Shown piece after piece: positions 22,096 through 32,806 of a stretch of 64,000 nucleotides of DNA (positions are counted from its first letter, which is position 1; every line of letters begins with the position of its first letter). The notes beneath the pieces are model-generated. The model was not told the origin of the DNA. It did not search any database and saw nothing but the letters and a program-made list of their open reading frames with translations. The DNA comes from Actinostola sp. cb2023 (taxonomy: Eukaryota; Cnidaria; Anthozoa; Actiniaria; Actinostolidae). The stretch lies in assembly GCA_033675265.1 (NCBI GenBank), contig JAUJYZ010000126.1, positions 1-64,000 on the forward strand, written 5' to 3'. The translations under genes were made by a program, and so were the position numbers.

Positions 22096-23457
22096 ATGGG
22101 TTGTCATTCATCAACCCAGAGGGTAGAAAGCACTGAAGAACTGTCGAGTTGGAGTCGAACTTCCTTCCCACGTCTCTCTCTTCGCTCTCACCGTCCTTTG
22201 GCTTTGGCTATAAATCGCCACCATCATCAACTGTACGATGTTGTCATTCAACTAAAGCACGAAGACAAGGACATTTATGCGTGTTGTTTTCCTAGCGATG
22301 ACGATGGGGTATTACTGTCCGCGTCAAAGGTCGAACAAACGACATTTCTAAGGCACACTCGTGACTTCTCATCTATTCGATTATGGGATTTAAATAGACG
22401 GCAAATAAACACGGGATTTTTGGCCGATTTCCCTCGATCGTGTCGCTCGTGTGACTTTTCACCCGACGGACAGCTAGTAGTTTGTGTCTTCAGCGAGGAT
22501 TCGTTAGCCTTGGTTCGTATGCGGTCATGGAAAACCACCAGTGCTGAAGTCATCCATATGAGACGCATATGGCGCAGTCGGGGCACACTGCTGTGTTGTG
22601 CTTTCTCTCCCGAAGGTCGATCTATCGTCGTCGTGTCTCGATTATCGGGCGACACCAATCATATTTGCATGATTGATGTGAACTCGAGGAAGATGACAAA
22701 AAAGATGAGCCCAACGCTTTCGTCCAAAATTCGTGGCTTTGTCAAATCTTGTATATTTTCGCCAGACGGTCTGTTCTTGTCCGTGTCTACATCCAGCGGA
22801 CAGCTGATATTGTTTGACATTCAAGATTTTCATATTCACGAGAGTTTAGATCTCGAGAGCCAAGACAGTACGCCGTGCCTGTGTGATCCTTTCCGCCAGT
22901 CATCTAGACGCTCTATCACACTATCCATGCAATGTTGGTACTTGTTTGATCCCCGCTATGGGCACAAGTATTTGGCGTCGTGTATTGAGGACGGCACTAT
23001 CCAAACATGGACCATGAATGCTCACGAGCCGGGCTTGACTTGTATTCAGAGTGTGAATATTTTGCAAACCCCTTGGCAGAAAGTTTGTTCAGCAGCATTT
23101 TCACCAGATGGCTATATCCTTGCTATTGGAACATCAGATTCCAAGATCTTGTGTCTCAACTCCGAGAGCCTTGATTTAATATTTACGTTAAATGCCCATT
23201 TGCAGCCAGATGGATTGAGAACGTGGTATCCAAACACTGAAGTATCGTGCCTGGCATTCACTCGCACATGCCAACAGCTTGCAGCAGGGTATAATGACGG
23301 GAGAATAAGGATATGGCAGCTACCCCCCATCATCAACCTGCAACATATCTGCAGGCTCGTCGTCATAAAATACATTCCTGCCAATGAAATCCCAAAGCTG
23401 CCCCTGCCACCTCATCTGTTACGATACCTCCTATATTCCCCATTGAAACATATCTAA
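22096..23457 (+). CDS. WD40-repeat protein with C-terminal SOCS box (WSB-like)
   Basis: A single 453-residue frame without introns. WD40-type blades are visible by their ends: SIRLWDL (~93-99), ICMIDV (~190-195), LILFDI (~237-242), TIQTWTM (~301-307), ILCLNS (~351-356) and RIRIWQL (~403-409), with CDFSPDG, CIFSPDG and AAFSPDG at strand starts. Residues ~413-449 form a SOCS box: a BC box (LQHICRLVV, Leu415 and Cys419) for Elongin B/C and a Cullin-5-type box with LPLP at 435-438. The order WD40 then SOCS box and the length fit WSB1/WSB2, which are about 400-420 residues; known members recruit substrates to an Elongin-Cullin ubiquitin ligase. The start is supported by an in-frame TGA at 22084. 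The N-terminus MGCHSS fits N-myristoylation (Gly2, Ser6) plus palmitoylation (Cys3), which I do not know from WSB proteins. Orthology to WSB1 or WSB2 is inferred; other WD40-SOCS proteins are possible. Confidence 0.9.
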   Translation: MGCHSSTQRVESTEELSSWSRTSFPRLSLRSHRPLALAINRHHHQLYDVVIQLKHEDKDIYACCFPSDDDGVLLSASKVEQTTFLRHTRDFSSIRLWDLNRRQINTGFLADFPRSCRSCDFSPDGQLVVCVFSEDSLALVRMRSWKTTSAEVIHMRRIWRSRGTLLCCAFSPEGRSIVVVSRLSGDTNHICMIDVNSRKMTKKMSPTLSSKIRGFVKSCIFSPDGLFLSVSTSSGQLILFDIQDFHIHESLDLESQDSTPCLCDPFRQSSRRSITLSMQCWYLFDPRYGHKYLASCIEDGTIQTWTMNAHEPGLTCIQSVNILQTPWQKVCSAAFSPDGYILAIGTSDSKILCLNSESLDLIFTLNAHLQPDGLRTWYPNTEVSCLAFTRTCQQLAAGYNDGRIRIWQLPPIINLQHICRLVVIKYIPANEIPKLPLPPHLLRYLLYSPLKHI

Positions 23458-23913
23458 GTGGCCTATATGTAGCCTTCGCCGTCTGTACAGTCAAAAGTAG
23501 CTGCCTGTCCTGCCTCAACTAAATTTAAAAATCTGCCGAGAACCTTTATATGGGGGGTCAACAAGCTAAAATGCTCGCGGCGATCATGGTTCTCTCCAGC
23601 ACTTACAGTGTAAGTAAATGAGATGCATGAACAGGAAGAAATGGGAGATTTACTGGAATGAATTGTTATTGTCATGTAAGGAAAGAACAATAATTCTGGG
23701 ATAAGTTGTGATCAGAATCATTACAAGAGGGTTGTGGTATCATCGTGTATGGGATAACCAACTACGTAATAGGCTTTGAACACACTCCGACTTACAATTT
23801 TTTGAGGATTTTGGTTCTCACATGGAAAAAAATTTAGTCAACACTCTATTCTGGCAAAGTGGGCACCAAACGATCACTTCAATGCCTAACCCTACCATTC
23901 CCCTATCCACTTA

Positions 23914-24002
23914 GCCTGATTTTTGAGACGGCTCATGTGTCATACGCTGTTGCTCCCTCCCCAACCTGTTAGTATGACACATAAGCCGTCTGAAAATCGG
24001 GC
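23914..24002. mobile_element. 89-bp foldback MITE with TA flanks
   Basis: GCCTGATTTTTGAGACGGCT and TCATGTGTCATAC at the left pair with GTATGACACAT-AGCCGTCT and GAAAATCGGGC at the right; TA lies on each side. Confidence 0.75.
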
Positions 24003-24526
24003 TACTTTCCACTGAGCCACAAAGGCAATTCAATTCGCTTGGTTGCAACCATTTTTTGTTATATTTAAATAATGTGTCATTAGCCCAAAAGTATTATAAT
24101 CTATCATAGAGCTACGAACAGGTACTTCTATGAATTTGAATAGTAATTCCCCGAGGGTTCCCGTACATATACATGACAATTTTTCCATATATTAGCATTC
24201 ACTACTTGAACTGACTCATCAAAACACAAACCACTGAGACACTGTGTAATTTATTGATGTGTGAATTAATAATGTAAATAAGATAATTATTGTAATTGAA
24301 TTACAGAAAATTTGGAGGACATTTTGTGCTTGGTACACAATGCATGATATATGAACAAATGAAAATCTATAATAATATATAATACAAATGACTGCACTAT
24401 ATAATGCACTATATAAGAACGACCATTATTATTATTAAGTGACTGCACTATATGTATTAAACACAAGAATCTTCATAAAAGTATTAAAATATTAGTGTCA
24501 AAATGTAAATAGGTTTCCTCAAGCAA

Positions 24527-24586
24527 CGTGTTGTTGCTTGGCAACCTATTGTTGCTTGGCAGCCTATTGTTGCTTGGCAACTATTT
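24527..24586 (+). repeat. Three ~19-bp copies of TTGTTGCTTGGCAACCTA
   Basis: TTGCTTGGCAACCTATTG is repeated three times with one A/G change. TTGC-TTG-GCAA is itself a small palindrome. Confidence 0.8.
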
Positions 24587-24803
24587 AATTAGCACATGTA
24601 CATGCAAGCTTATTACGAATCTGTGTGAATAAAGTGATGATAAATAATAGCTTTATTCCATCATTTTATCTGATTACAACGCCTCGTGTTTTACATGTAC
24701 TAAATAGAAAAGAAAGCAAACTGTAGCAACTGACAATATAAAGTAAGGAATTCTAGCACTGTAAGTATCCCCATTTGTATACAAATGTAATGTCCACGCA
24801 TTA

Positions 24804-25022
24804 CAGTGTGGACACTCAAACCGTGAACACTTCAAGTTTTTTTCGAACTTTTTTATCTAAACTTTCTATTGCCTCATAGCCTCTCAAATGGAGCATTGTA
24901 ATTGAGTTTAAATACACTTAGTGATCAAAATAAATCATTTTTCTGATCAATTTTCTCAATCGATGATTTATATATATGTGTTAGAAAAAACCTAAGTGTT
25001 CATGGTTTGAGTGTCCATACTG
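24804..25022. mobile_element. 219-bp CAGT-ended MITE with TA duplication
   Basis: CAGTGTGGACACTCAAACCG at the left, and GGTTTGAGTGTCCATACTG at the right, flanked by TA at 24802 and 25023. Inverted similarity extends about 40 bp (GTGAACACTT / AAGTGTTCATG). CAGT ends with TA target suggest pogo-type mobilisation. Confidence 0.8.
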
Positions 25023-25154
25023 TAATTAAGCAGCACACAATATATCCAACAACATTTGACAGATAATGGTAGAGAGTTTTAATGACTATAAAATACTTGT
25101 TATAATAATAATTGTATTACTAATCTATAATAATAATGCATAATTATATTAGTT

Positions 25155-25500
25155 TGCCAACTAGTTGACCAAGTCAGTTGACAATAGGCAACTTGCACTA
25201 AATAAATAATAAAATCGATCGTTTTCTAAGATTTTGTTTGGAAAAATGCATTGGATGACAAGAGCCACTCCATCCAATGCATTTTCCAAACAAAATCTTA
25301 GAAAACGATCAATGTTATTTTTAATGCCATTTCTCCTGTGTCAGACATTATGCCTTGAAACTTCGCCCTTTTACTAATTTCGAGCTGCTCTTCATTTCTG
25401 GAGTTCATTTTGACATTGCTGTTTGTTTTATGGGAGTTAGGGTCACGTGACCTCTTAGTGCAAGTCGCCTATTGGTCGTCTAACAGCTGACTATTGGTAG
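25155..25500. repeat. Outer inverted repeat around a hairpin
   Basis: AGTTGACAATAGGCAACTTGCACTA-like sequence at 25175-25200 faces TTAGTGCAAGTCGCCTATTGG at 25456-25477. The strong hairpin at 25218-25310 sits between them, so this looks like a degraded element with a younger one inside. Confidence 0.45.
25218..25310. repeat. Near-perfect 40-bp hairpin
   Basis: The left arm starts GATCGTTTTCTAAGATTTTG and ends GCATTGGATG; the right arm is its reverse complement apart from one A in an A5/A4 run. The loop is 12 bases (ACAAGAGCCACT). Transcription of either strand would give a long, near-perfect stem. Confidence 0.9.
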
Positions 25501-25603
25501 ACAGTTGGTAGCATGTTGGTACTGAAAACTTGGCTTGTTGGGAGACTAGTCGGTCAACAGACGTGTTGTCAGCCTTTCTTGGTACTTAATTCTCTACCAT
25601 TTA

Positions 25604-25720
25604 ACAATTAGACTACGAGTTCGAGTTTTCTATGAGTCAATAGTCAACGAGGCACGTAGCGTCAAGTTGACTATTTGACCTCATAGAAAACGAGAATGAG
25701 TAGTCTAATTGTTTTAGTAG
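25604..25720. repeat. ~115-bp imperfect hairpin
   Basis: ACAATTAGACTACGAGTTCG and TTTTCTATGAGTCAATAGTC pair with GTTGACTATTTGACCTCATAG and GAGTAGTCTAATTGT. Likely a foldback MITE. The following stretch (25721-26315) shows only a short TACTCACTA / TAGTGAGTA palindrome. Confidence 0.6.
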
Positions 25721-26315
25721 AAACCAAGCATACTACCTTCAAATTTATACCAATATTTATTGATTTTCGCTTTGTTTTTGTTCAAAACTCCGGCTTTTTC
25801 GCTACTCACTACATGTATCTATCACGCAATAGATAGTGAGTACGTTAGCCAATCAGATTGCAGGATACGTGATTGTATGCTAGTTGGTTTCTACTAATAC
25901 CTATTAGTTCTATGCTTGTTTTTGCTTCAGTAGAGAGTTTGAGAAATAAGGTAAAGTAAACTGAACAAAGTGGAAGTAGATGAAAAACAGCATAAAATGT
26001 GCACAACAGTACACAGAAATCAGAACTGGGTAGAGATCAGGGTATCGCTGAGGTGGTGTAACTGTGGTGGAGGCAATGTGAAGACATATGGCTCCTAACA
26101 TGGATATATGGAACTGTTGACATGAAAAACAGAGTATAATATGCATCAATCAGTCAGAACTTGCAGGATATAACTGCACAAAATAGTATGATTATTGGGT
26201 TGCAAAGAAATAATAGCTTTAGATAGTAGTTTTTATGTTTTTTCTTGGCCAAAGGGTCAATAAATGTCCCACTAGATGTCAGATTACATGTATATAAATA
26301 TGTAATTCATATATA

Positions 26316-26587
26316 GTCATTCTCAAAAAGGTTGTCCAGATGAAAAGACTACTGACAATACTACAATAAAGTCACATGATTCATTATGTATTCAATTTCT
26401 GTGTGGACTGCGTGCGGAACTGTGAGTTGATACCAGCGGCATTACATTCAGTTCTCTCAATGCCATGTACTTTTGCATCTCAAATTGAAATTCCATGCGA
26501 GGAAATTGATTACATACTAAATCACGTGACTTTATTGTAGTATTGTTAAGTAGTCTTTTCATCTGGACAACCTTTTTGAGAATGACT
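26316..26587. mobile_element. 272-bp MITE with ~65-bp inverted ends
   Basis: AGTCATTCTCAAAAAGGTTG, TCCAGATGAAAAGACTAC and CAATACTACAATAAAGTCAC at the left end are mirrored at the right. No clear target duplication was found. Confidence 0.85.
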
Positions 26588-26682
26588 GACAGTGTATTCA
26601 TGTGATTTTAGACATTTGTAATGCGTGTTGATCATTGAATGGAAACTGCGCACTATAAGCAATAAATTATTATTACATGCTA

Positions 26683-26803
26683 GAGTACAAACACTAAAAG
26701 CGTGCAACATAAATAGTTCTAAATTATGCTAATTCTATTGTTTAATCAGTGCTACTTAGTACTAAATAGTGCAAAGTATTGCACGCCTTTAGTGTTTGTA
26801 CTC
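26683..26803. mobile_element. GAGTAC MITE family, copy 1
   Basis: 121 bp with ends GAGTACAAACACTAAAAGCG and its near reverse complement, TA on both sides, and a palindromic centre (TAGTGCTA-type boxes). Related copies lie at 26907, 34781 and 59779. Confidence 0.85.
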
Positions 26804-26906
26804 TATAAGGTACATTCTTTTGTACAAGACGGGATCAGTTAGAACTAATATGGATATATTTATGTTATGTTAAAATTAATCTATATCATGAGCAATTTGA
26901 TAGTAA

Positions 26907-27050
26907 GAGTACAAATGGTGTAAATGGAATAAAAGCGTGCAACATAAATAGTGCTAAATTATGCTAATTCTATTGTTTAATTAGTGCTACTTAGCACTAA
27001 ATAGTGCAAAGTATTGCATTATATTATTATGCTTTTAGTGATTTGTACTC
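26907..27050. mobile_element. GAGTAC MITE family, copy 2
   Basis: Shares AAAAGCGTGCAACATAAATA and TGCTAATTCTATTGTTTAAT with copy 1, with insertions near both ends. Flanked by TA at the right. Confidence 0.8.
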
Positions 27051-27054
27051 TATC

Positions 27055-27600
27055 AATATAATAATCTTGTATTTTATTGTGTCCTACACACTATTTTCTT
27101 ACCAGTACTTTCATTTTGCTACATGACTTGGCCAACTGTAAAACATAGTAAGCAGCTGCATAGAACGTTAACATGACTGGGACATAGGACAGGACAAGTC
27201 CATCTTTCTCCAACAGTGGCCACATACTGGATTAAATCATTAATTAACTAGTTAATATTACTAGTTTAACTGCTGGTACCTATCAGTTAACATTACAGAG
27301 TACCAAGTGAATACAGCCACCTCGTTATTACTGCCAAAAATATAAGTTTTCCTGAACAACGACTCAGCCATATATTTTGTCGATGGCCATTATTATATTA
27401 TATGTTTTACCCACTGGTGGTCATATTAACGAGTTACACTGTAGACAATGGTGTCGATTGAGCAAATGATTTTAGCTGCTGAAGATATGAAAAATAAACA
27501 CTTGGAAACCATGAAGTGACAGTTGGAGAGTTGTCACTAGCTGGCTCATATTAGAGAAAATACGTTGCCCATAGTGTTGTTGTTTGTGTTTCTTAATAGT
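27055..27600. other. AT-rich spacer, nothing recognised
   Basis: No frames, repeats or domains that I can support. Confidence 0.5.
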
Positions 27601-27604
27601 GAAT

Positions 27605-27793
27605 TTAAGCAGCAGATGTTTTTGTCAACATGGACCTGATAAATAATGTTCAAAACGACCGTTGACGTCTGTGATGGCAATCTACGATGGCATTTCACCT
27701 TTTTTCATGTCGTAGATTGTCATCACAGACATCAACAGTCGTTTTGAACATTATTTATCAGTGTCCATGTTGACGAAAACGTCTGCTGCTTAA
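27605..27793. mobile_element. ~189-bp foldback element bounded by TTAA
   Basis: TTAA then GCAGCAGATGTTTTTGTCAA at the left, mirrored by TTGACGAAAACGTCTGCTGC then TTAA at the right. The arms run about 85 bp with few mismatches, including GATAAATAATGTTCAAAACG. TTAA at both ends recalls the 4.5-kb element. Confidence 0.85.
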
Positions 27794-29028
27794 GGTGATT
27801 CCCTTGAATTGCATTGCGCACGCTCTACTGCGCACGATTCTGAATAAAATTTTAGTTGACGAGCGCGCGCTAACTTACACCATCGAGCTCGCGCACATTG
27901 GAGACCATTGGAAATCGTTAAATATTTCAAGTGTAACTGAAGTTTTCTCAAAATAAATCGAAAACGAGCACGGTGACCCCCATTTTTTATTCAATAACTT
28001 TCATCACACTATAGTTCTCTAGTATATAGCAAAGTATTAAAAAAAGGTAGGATTTCAAACATTAAAAAAATTGAATGAAAGCATACGGAGTATCGATTTT
28101 TAGACCCTCTCGGTGGTTCGAACATCTGTGTTTTTTGTTCTATTTTTCGACAACTATTCTAAATTCGAGCATTTTCTTACTATCAGACGGTAGGCTAGAG
28201 ATACAAAAGCTATAGCAACCACTTTAGTTCATTATTAATAGTTTGTCTTTTAAGTTGTGGAAAATTATTTACCCGATCCCGATGTCACGCGAGACTCGAC
28301 TGAAAGACCTAAAATACCATAATTTCAAAGCAGTGTAGCGCAAAAATGAGCACGGTGACCCCCTGTTTTTAGTGCATTTTTTGAAACTCCATACCGTAAT
28401 GTATCACCATGCCAAGTTATAGAAAATTCTAGGATTTGCTTCTATTTCAANGATTTGATCGACACCAAATATTTGTTTTTCTGCTGTTAAACATGTTTTA
28501 TTTAATAAACATATTTTCAACGAAAGCCATATAATTAGTTTTTCTTGTTTTCTCAAGTTCAAGTTCTATCTAGATGTGATTTTGCTGTTTTGAAACTGAA
28601 AACTTGCAAGAATTGAGTTTTAAATACACCAAAAACTGGCGACGAATCGTCCACTTTTGTCGACAAATCACAATATAAACGAAGAGAACTAAATAATCTA
28701 ACTGCTCAGTTTTCTCAATCACATACTAACCGTTCTATGAATTCTATAGTTTGTCAAGTCAGTTAACGACTGAAAATACCAAGCAACGATAGCCGTATTT
28801 AATATAAACTTACTCACAAAACAGAGCGATTCTTGTAGCTACAATTACAAATTGACAAGCTGTTCGCCGGACAATATCTCTAGTAAAATATGTCAAAGAG
28901 AAAAAATATTGTCATATGTCTCAAAAACGTCCATCGTGTATACATTCTTGTCGAGAAAAACGCTGAAAAGATTTTAAAATACGACAAAAACTGTGGATAT
29001 TTGGCTACCTGACTTCGTGCTCATTCAT
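27794..29028. other. AT-rich DNA with two GAGCACGGTGACCCCC boxes
   Basis: The identical 16-mer GAGCACGGTGACCCCC occurs at 27967 and 28348 in the same orientation. The only ambiguous base of the window is at 28451. No coding sequence is recognised. Confidence 0.45.
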
Positions 29029-29253
29029 CTAGTTGTCAAATATTTCGGCAAAAAGTTGGCGATTCGTCTTCATTAGCTCAGCTTTTCTTCGTTTTTCGTA
29101 TTTACAGGATACACAAACTGATAAAGGAAGCCGTAAGAAGCATTCTTCTTTAATTTTCTGACAGAAAATAGCATTCTTCAAAACGTTTTTCCTGTCAAAA
29201 CACTTATTAAACGGCGATACGGCACAGATAAAAGTTGTCGAGTCGCTTGCCAT
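29029..29253 (-). CDS. Unrecognised 74-residue frame (doubtful)
   Basis: Begins MASDSTTFICAVSPFNKCFD, with ATG in the favourable context AAAATGG, and holds five further cysteines in addition to Cys10 and a basic C-terminal half (YEKRRKAELMKTNRQ). No family is recognised and the frame is short. A CAG|GTAGCC donor-like site lies just past the stop. It could be a first exon, an element-borne frame or chance. Confidence 0.2.
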   Translation of the reverse strand: MASDSTTFICAVSPFNKCFDRKNVLKNAIFCQKIKEECFLRLPLSVCVSCKYEKRRKAELMKTNRQLFAEIFDN

Positions 29254-29390
29254 TTTGATTTCTTTCGCGAGATTTGATTGGACGATGGGCGATTTCTGAT
29301 GCTTTTCAGGAGAATTGCAAATTTGATCAGTAGAATCTCGCGTAAATAAACGGTTTTTTCAAAAAGAAATCATTGTAGTTATTTTATAAA

Positions 29391-29575
29391 AGAAATATAA
29401 AACAGTTTTCCGTTTTATATACTCTGATCTAAACATTTGGGATGTTGGGAGAACACTTGAGAAGCTGGAAACCACTCCGCTTCGCGTCGTGGTTTCCTAC
29501 GCTTCTCTCGTGTTCTCCCAACATCCCGCGTGTTTAGATCAGAGTATATAAAACGGAAAACTGTTTTATATTTCT
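29391..29575. mobile_element. 185-bp foldback MITE, possible TAAA duplication
   Basis: AGAAATATAAAACAGTTTTC, CGTTTTATATACTCTGATCT and GGGATGTTGGGAGAACAC are mirrored at the right. TAAA lies directly outside both ends (29387-29390, 29576-29579). The tip is GC-rich (CCGCTTCGCGTCG). Confidence 0.85.
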
Positions 29576-29679
29576 TAAATGGTTTAAAGCTATACAGAGC
29601 TGTACATACATGTACATGTAGCATTTAAATGCTTTTGGTTGAGCAACAAGACTCGTACATTGTAAAACCGCTGGCCGAC

Positions 29680-30385
29680 ACATTGTCTAGACAGGGCATC
29701 TGATAGAGTGTGAGGGTGTGATTCCGCACTATTGGCCTAAAATCGCACCCAATCGCACTATTTTGGATTTTCTTGATTTCCCGCACTAAATTGTCATAGA
29801 AATCGGTAGATTTATATAATCTTTGATCAAAAATGAAATTTCTAGGGAAATATGTCAATTCTAAGTGGATTTGTTTGCTTTTTTGACAATATTTACTCTT
29901 CAATTTCTGACAATATTTACCCTTTATAAATGTTTTTATGTTAACCTTCTTTAAATAAAGTTCATTCATTCATTCATTCATTCAAAACACGGTATTCCAT
30001 TTGCTAATCTCACTATCGTAACGAAAATCAACAAGGCACTCTGCTGGTATTGCGCAGTCCTGCACTCTAGTTTTTAATCCCCACACGGCTAAACCACACA
30101 CACAAGAAACCCACAACGTCGTCCTCAGGGCCCTCTCTTCTCACTATTTTCAAAATGGTGGACAACCGTTCCGAATACCATGCAACTCGGATAAAATACA
30201 AATATGCTTAAATGAAATGTAACTGTGTATACATTATGAATATGCTCTAATTTACTTGTTTATTACTCAAAGTATTCAATAAACAATTTAGAGAGGATTA
30301 AAACAGGGTTTTTTAAATCGCACTTTCTCCCGTACTATTTTCGGGTTTTTTCGCACTCTCTCAGATGCCCTGTCTAGACAATGTC
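29680..30385. mobile_element. ~705-bp inverted-repeat element, copy A
   Basis: Ends ACATTGTCTAGACAGGGCAT and its reverse complement. Inside are GCGCAGTCCTGCACTCTAG, CACACGGCTAAACCACACAC and CAATAAACAATTTAGAGAGG, in the order found in the interrupted copy B. It serves as the empty-site reference for the insertions in copy B. Confidence 0.75.
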
Positions 30386-30569
30386 AATTACAAATCTCAT
30401 TACACATGTTAGAATAGATCAAACATGAGAAAGAGTGTTCCATCTGATATCAAAACACTGACAAGTGTATTAAAAACAACGAGGCACACATTTGCCGATC
30501 TCATTATCGTAACGAAAATCAACCAGGCACTCTGATAGCATTGCGCAGTCCTGGACTCTAGTTGTTAAT

Positions 30570-31470
30570 CAACCTCGTCCCCAGGGCCCTCTCTTCTCGC
30601 TTTCAAAATGGCGGACGCTCGAGAGAAGACCCTGGTGTAGGCTGAACTAAAACGCATTTTGATTGGATAACACAAAAAGCCATCTAATTGGTCCATATCG
30701 AAGGTTGCTAAATATAGCATAAATTAAAATTCGATTCGCATCGAGTGAATTTATAGTTTCAACGGATAGTTCTTTTCTGGTCCTAAATGTATCGAATTAG
30801 GAAGATCGAAGCCACTGCAAGCCGGATGTGTGAGTGTTATCGAAGCATTGAAATGTCTTTAGGAACATGAAAAAGTCCACCGATCGAGATCGTTTACCGT
30901 AAAGCAAGGTATCAATTTATACGAGCAAGCTAGACTACTGACGGCGACACGGCAAACTCGGCTGATATATTATTGTCGTTGTTTACATAATTTGCTAGTG
31001 CTCTTGAGATTTGCAGTATGTGACACGTCAATCCACGTCAACATGTTTTGTACTTTAGCCGTTAGAGATGAAAGGTGTTTGTATACAAATAGCGAATAAA
31101 CTGTCGATCTGACCTGTTCCGGTTGTAATGTGTTTCATTAATTACACTTCCGAACCCCTATTTTTCAAATGGCCAGAATTGCTCCAGGTGATTTTATTTA
31201 TTATTTGAGGCAAAACAATCGCAACATCAGAACGAACGTATTTTCTTCAGTAACTCTTCACAAGGAGGCCCTTTCGATTACTTTCGACTAGCCTCCGCAA
31301 CTCTATCAGACGGGTTTTCTGTGGCGCTGCATGCGGAGGCTAGAAAATGGCAGCCTGGGTACGAACCTCCAAGATTCTTGGAGACACGTGACCAGCCTAC
31401 ACCAGGGTCTTCTCTCGAGCGTCCGCCATTTTGAAAATAGCGAGAAGAGAGGGCCCTGGGGACGAGGTTG
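30570..31470. mobile_element. 901-bp CAACCTCG-ended element with 9-bp duplication
   Basis: Inverted ends of about 85 bp start CAACCTCGTCCCCAGGGCCC and include TTCAAAATGGCGGACGCTCG. The 9-bp GTTGTTAAT is duplicated at 30561-30569 and 31471-31479, and copy A shows the uninterrupted site. A second, partial copy lies at 47630-48098 on the other strand. The 9-bp duplication suggests a hAT- or Mutator-type mobiliser; no transposase is present. Confidence 0.9.
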
Positions 31471-31803
31471 GTTGTTAATCCCCACACAGCTAAACCACAC
31501 ACACAGGAAACCCACAACCTCATCCCCAGGGCCCTCTCTTCTCACTGTTTTCAAAATGGCAGACACTCGTTCCAAATAAAACCACGCAACTCGGATAAAA
31601 CCCTGAAAGCAAGGCTAGAAAGATGCCTAAATGAATTGTAAATGTGTATACAGCTATTTCAAAAAACGTTGTCCTCTGCTTCGTGCGTATTGCGCATTGC
31701 GTTTTGCATATGATTATTATTTATACTGAGAATCATTTTTCTACTCACTGAATGTCGACAAACCAAATAACTTTCCATCAAAGCCAATCACTATATAATA
31801 TAC

Positions 31804-32806
31804 GGGTGTTCGGAAAAACTAAGACCCTAAGATCCTAAGACCCTAAGAAATTATAAAATGTCCAAATCAGGCAAATCCAATGTTCTGTACTTTAATAAAA
31901 AAAGAAGAGAACAGAGGAAAGGCTGTGTTCGCACCACGTTTAGCTTCAAAATTCCATGAGTTTCTCTGCCGTCTTGAGCCGGTGATAGTTGGTTCGATGA
32001 TATCGAATAGGACTTAAAATATCCTGTCTTTTCGGCTTTCCATGAATAAAACCACCCCCAGAATAACAGTTTCTTACTTTGAGGAGTAAAATTCATGTGT
32101 CCAGTGGTTTTCCAGTGGCAGTTTTTCAAATCAGTTGGCAAGATAAGTTTTTACGGATAGTCAGTAGCCGCCATATTTAACACAGGTAACCCAAACATAA
32201 TTATGCCCTACCACAGGAAACCCATAGAGCCGGTCCTAATGGAAGGAAACAGCGTTCCTCCTTTAGACTTATCAACCAAATGAACCATACGCAGTTTAAA
32301 ACATCAAGAAGATGGATTTAATATGTAAATATGTCATTCAAGAATGAAATTAACTAAGGTTGGAAGAATAGTTCTTTGTATATCCCTGTGTGTATGGGTT
32401 ACCTGTGTCAAAGATGGCGGCTGCTATTAAAAAACATGACTTATCTTGACTGATTGATTTGAAAAACTGCCACTGGAAAACCACTGGATACGTGAATTTT
32501 ACTCCTCAAAGTAAGAAACTGTTTTACTTGGGGGTGGTTTTATTCATGGAAAGCCGAAAAGGTCGAAAAGACAGGATATTTTAAGTCCTATTCGGCATAT
32601 CATCGAGCCCGGCAATTTATCACTCAAACTTTTTTGAACAAGCTGAGCTGAACGTCACCCAATTAATATTAAAGTACAGAACATTGGATTTGCCTGATTT
32701 GGACATTTTATAATTTCTTAGGGTCTTAGGGTCTTAGGGTCTTAGGGTCTTAGGGTCTTAGGGTCTTAGGGTCTTAGTTTTGGGGGTCTTAGTTTTCCGA
32801 ACACCC
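31804..32806. mobile_element. 1003-bp Mutator-like foldback element, 10-bp duplication
   Basis: Ends GGGTGTTCGGAAAAACTAAG and the reverse complement, arms of about 400 bp (for example CAGGCAAATCCAATGTTCTG, AACCACTGG, GGCGGCTAC boxes) and a ~190-bp loop. The 10-bp TATAATATAC is duplicated at 31794-31803 and 32807-32816. Long inverted ends with 9-11 bp duplications fit Mutator-like non-autonomous elements. Confidence 0.88.
32717..32777 (+). repeat. TTAGGGTC octamer repeat
   Basis: Seven to eight TTAGGGTC units close to the right end of the foldback element; the left end has only three (31820-31850). It resembles telomeric TTAGGG but has an 8-bp period. Confidence 0.85.

Larger units (their letters stand above)
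23458..25150. other. 3' flank of the WD40-SOCS gene, AT-rich
   Basis: No second gene is visible. Two MITEs and a small tandem repeat, listed separately, interrupt it. AATAAA sites occur only from about 24630 on, so the length of the 3' untranslated region cannot be told. Confidence 0.5.

Noticed and set aside
32717..32777. Interstitial telomere
   Set aside because: The period is 8 (TTAGGGTC), not 6, and it lies at the end of a Mutator-like element.
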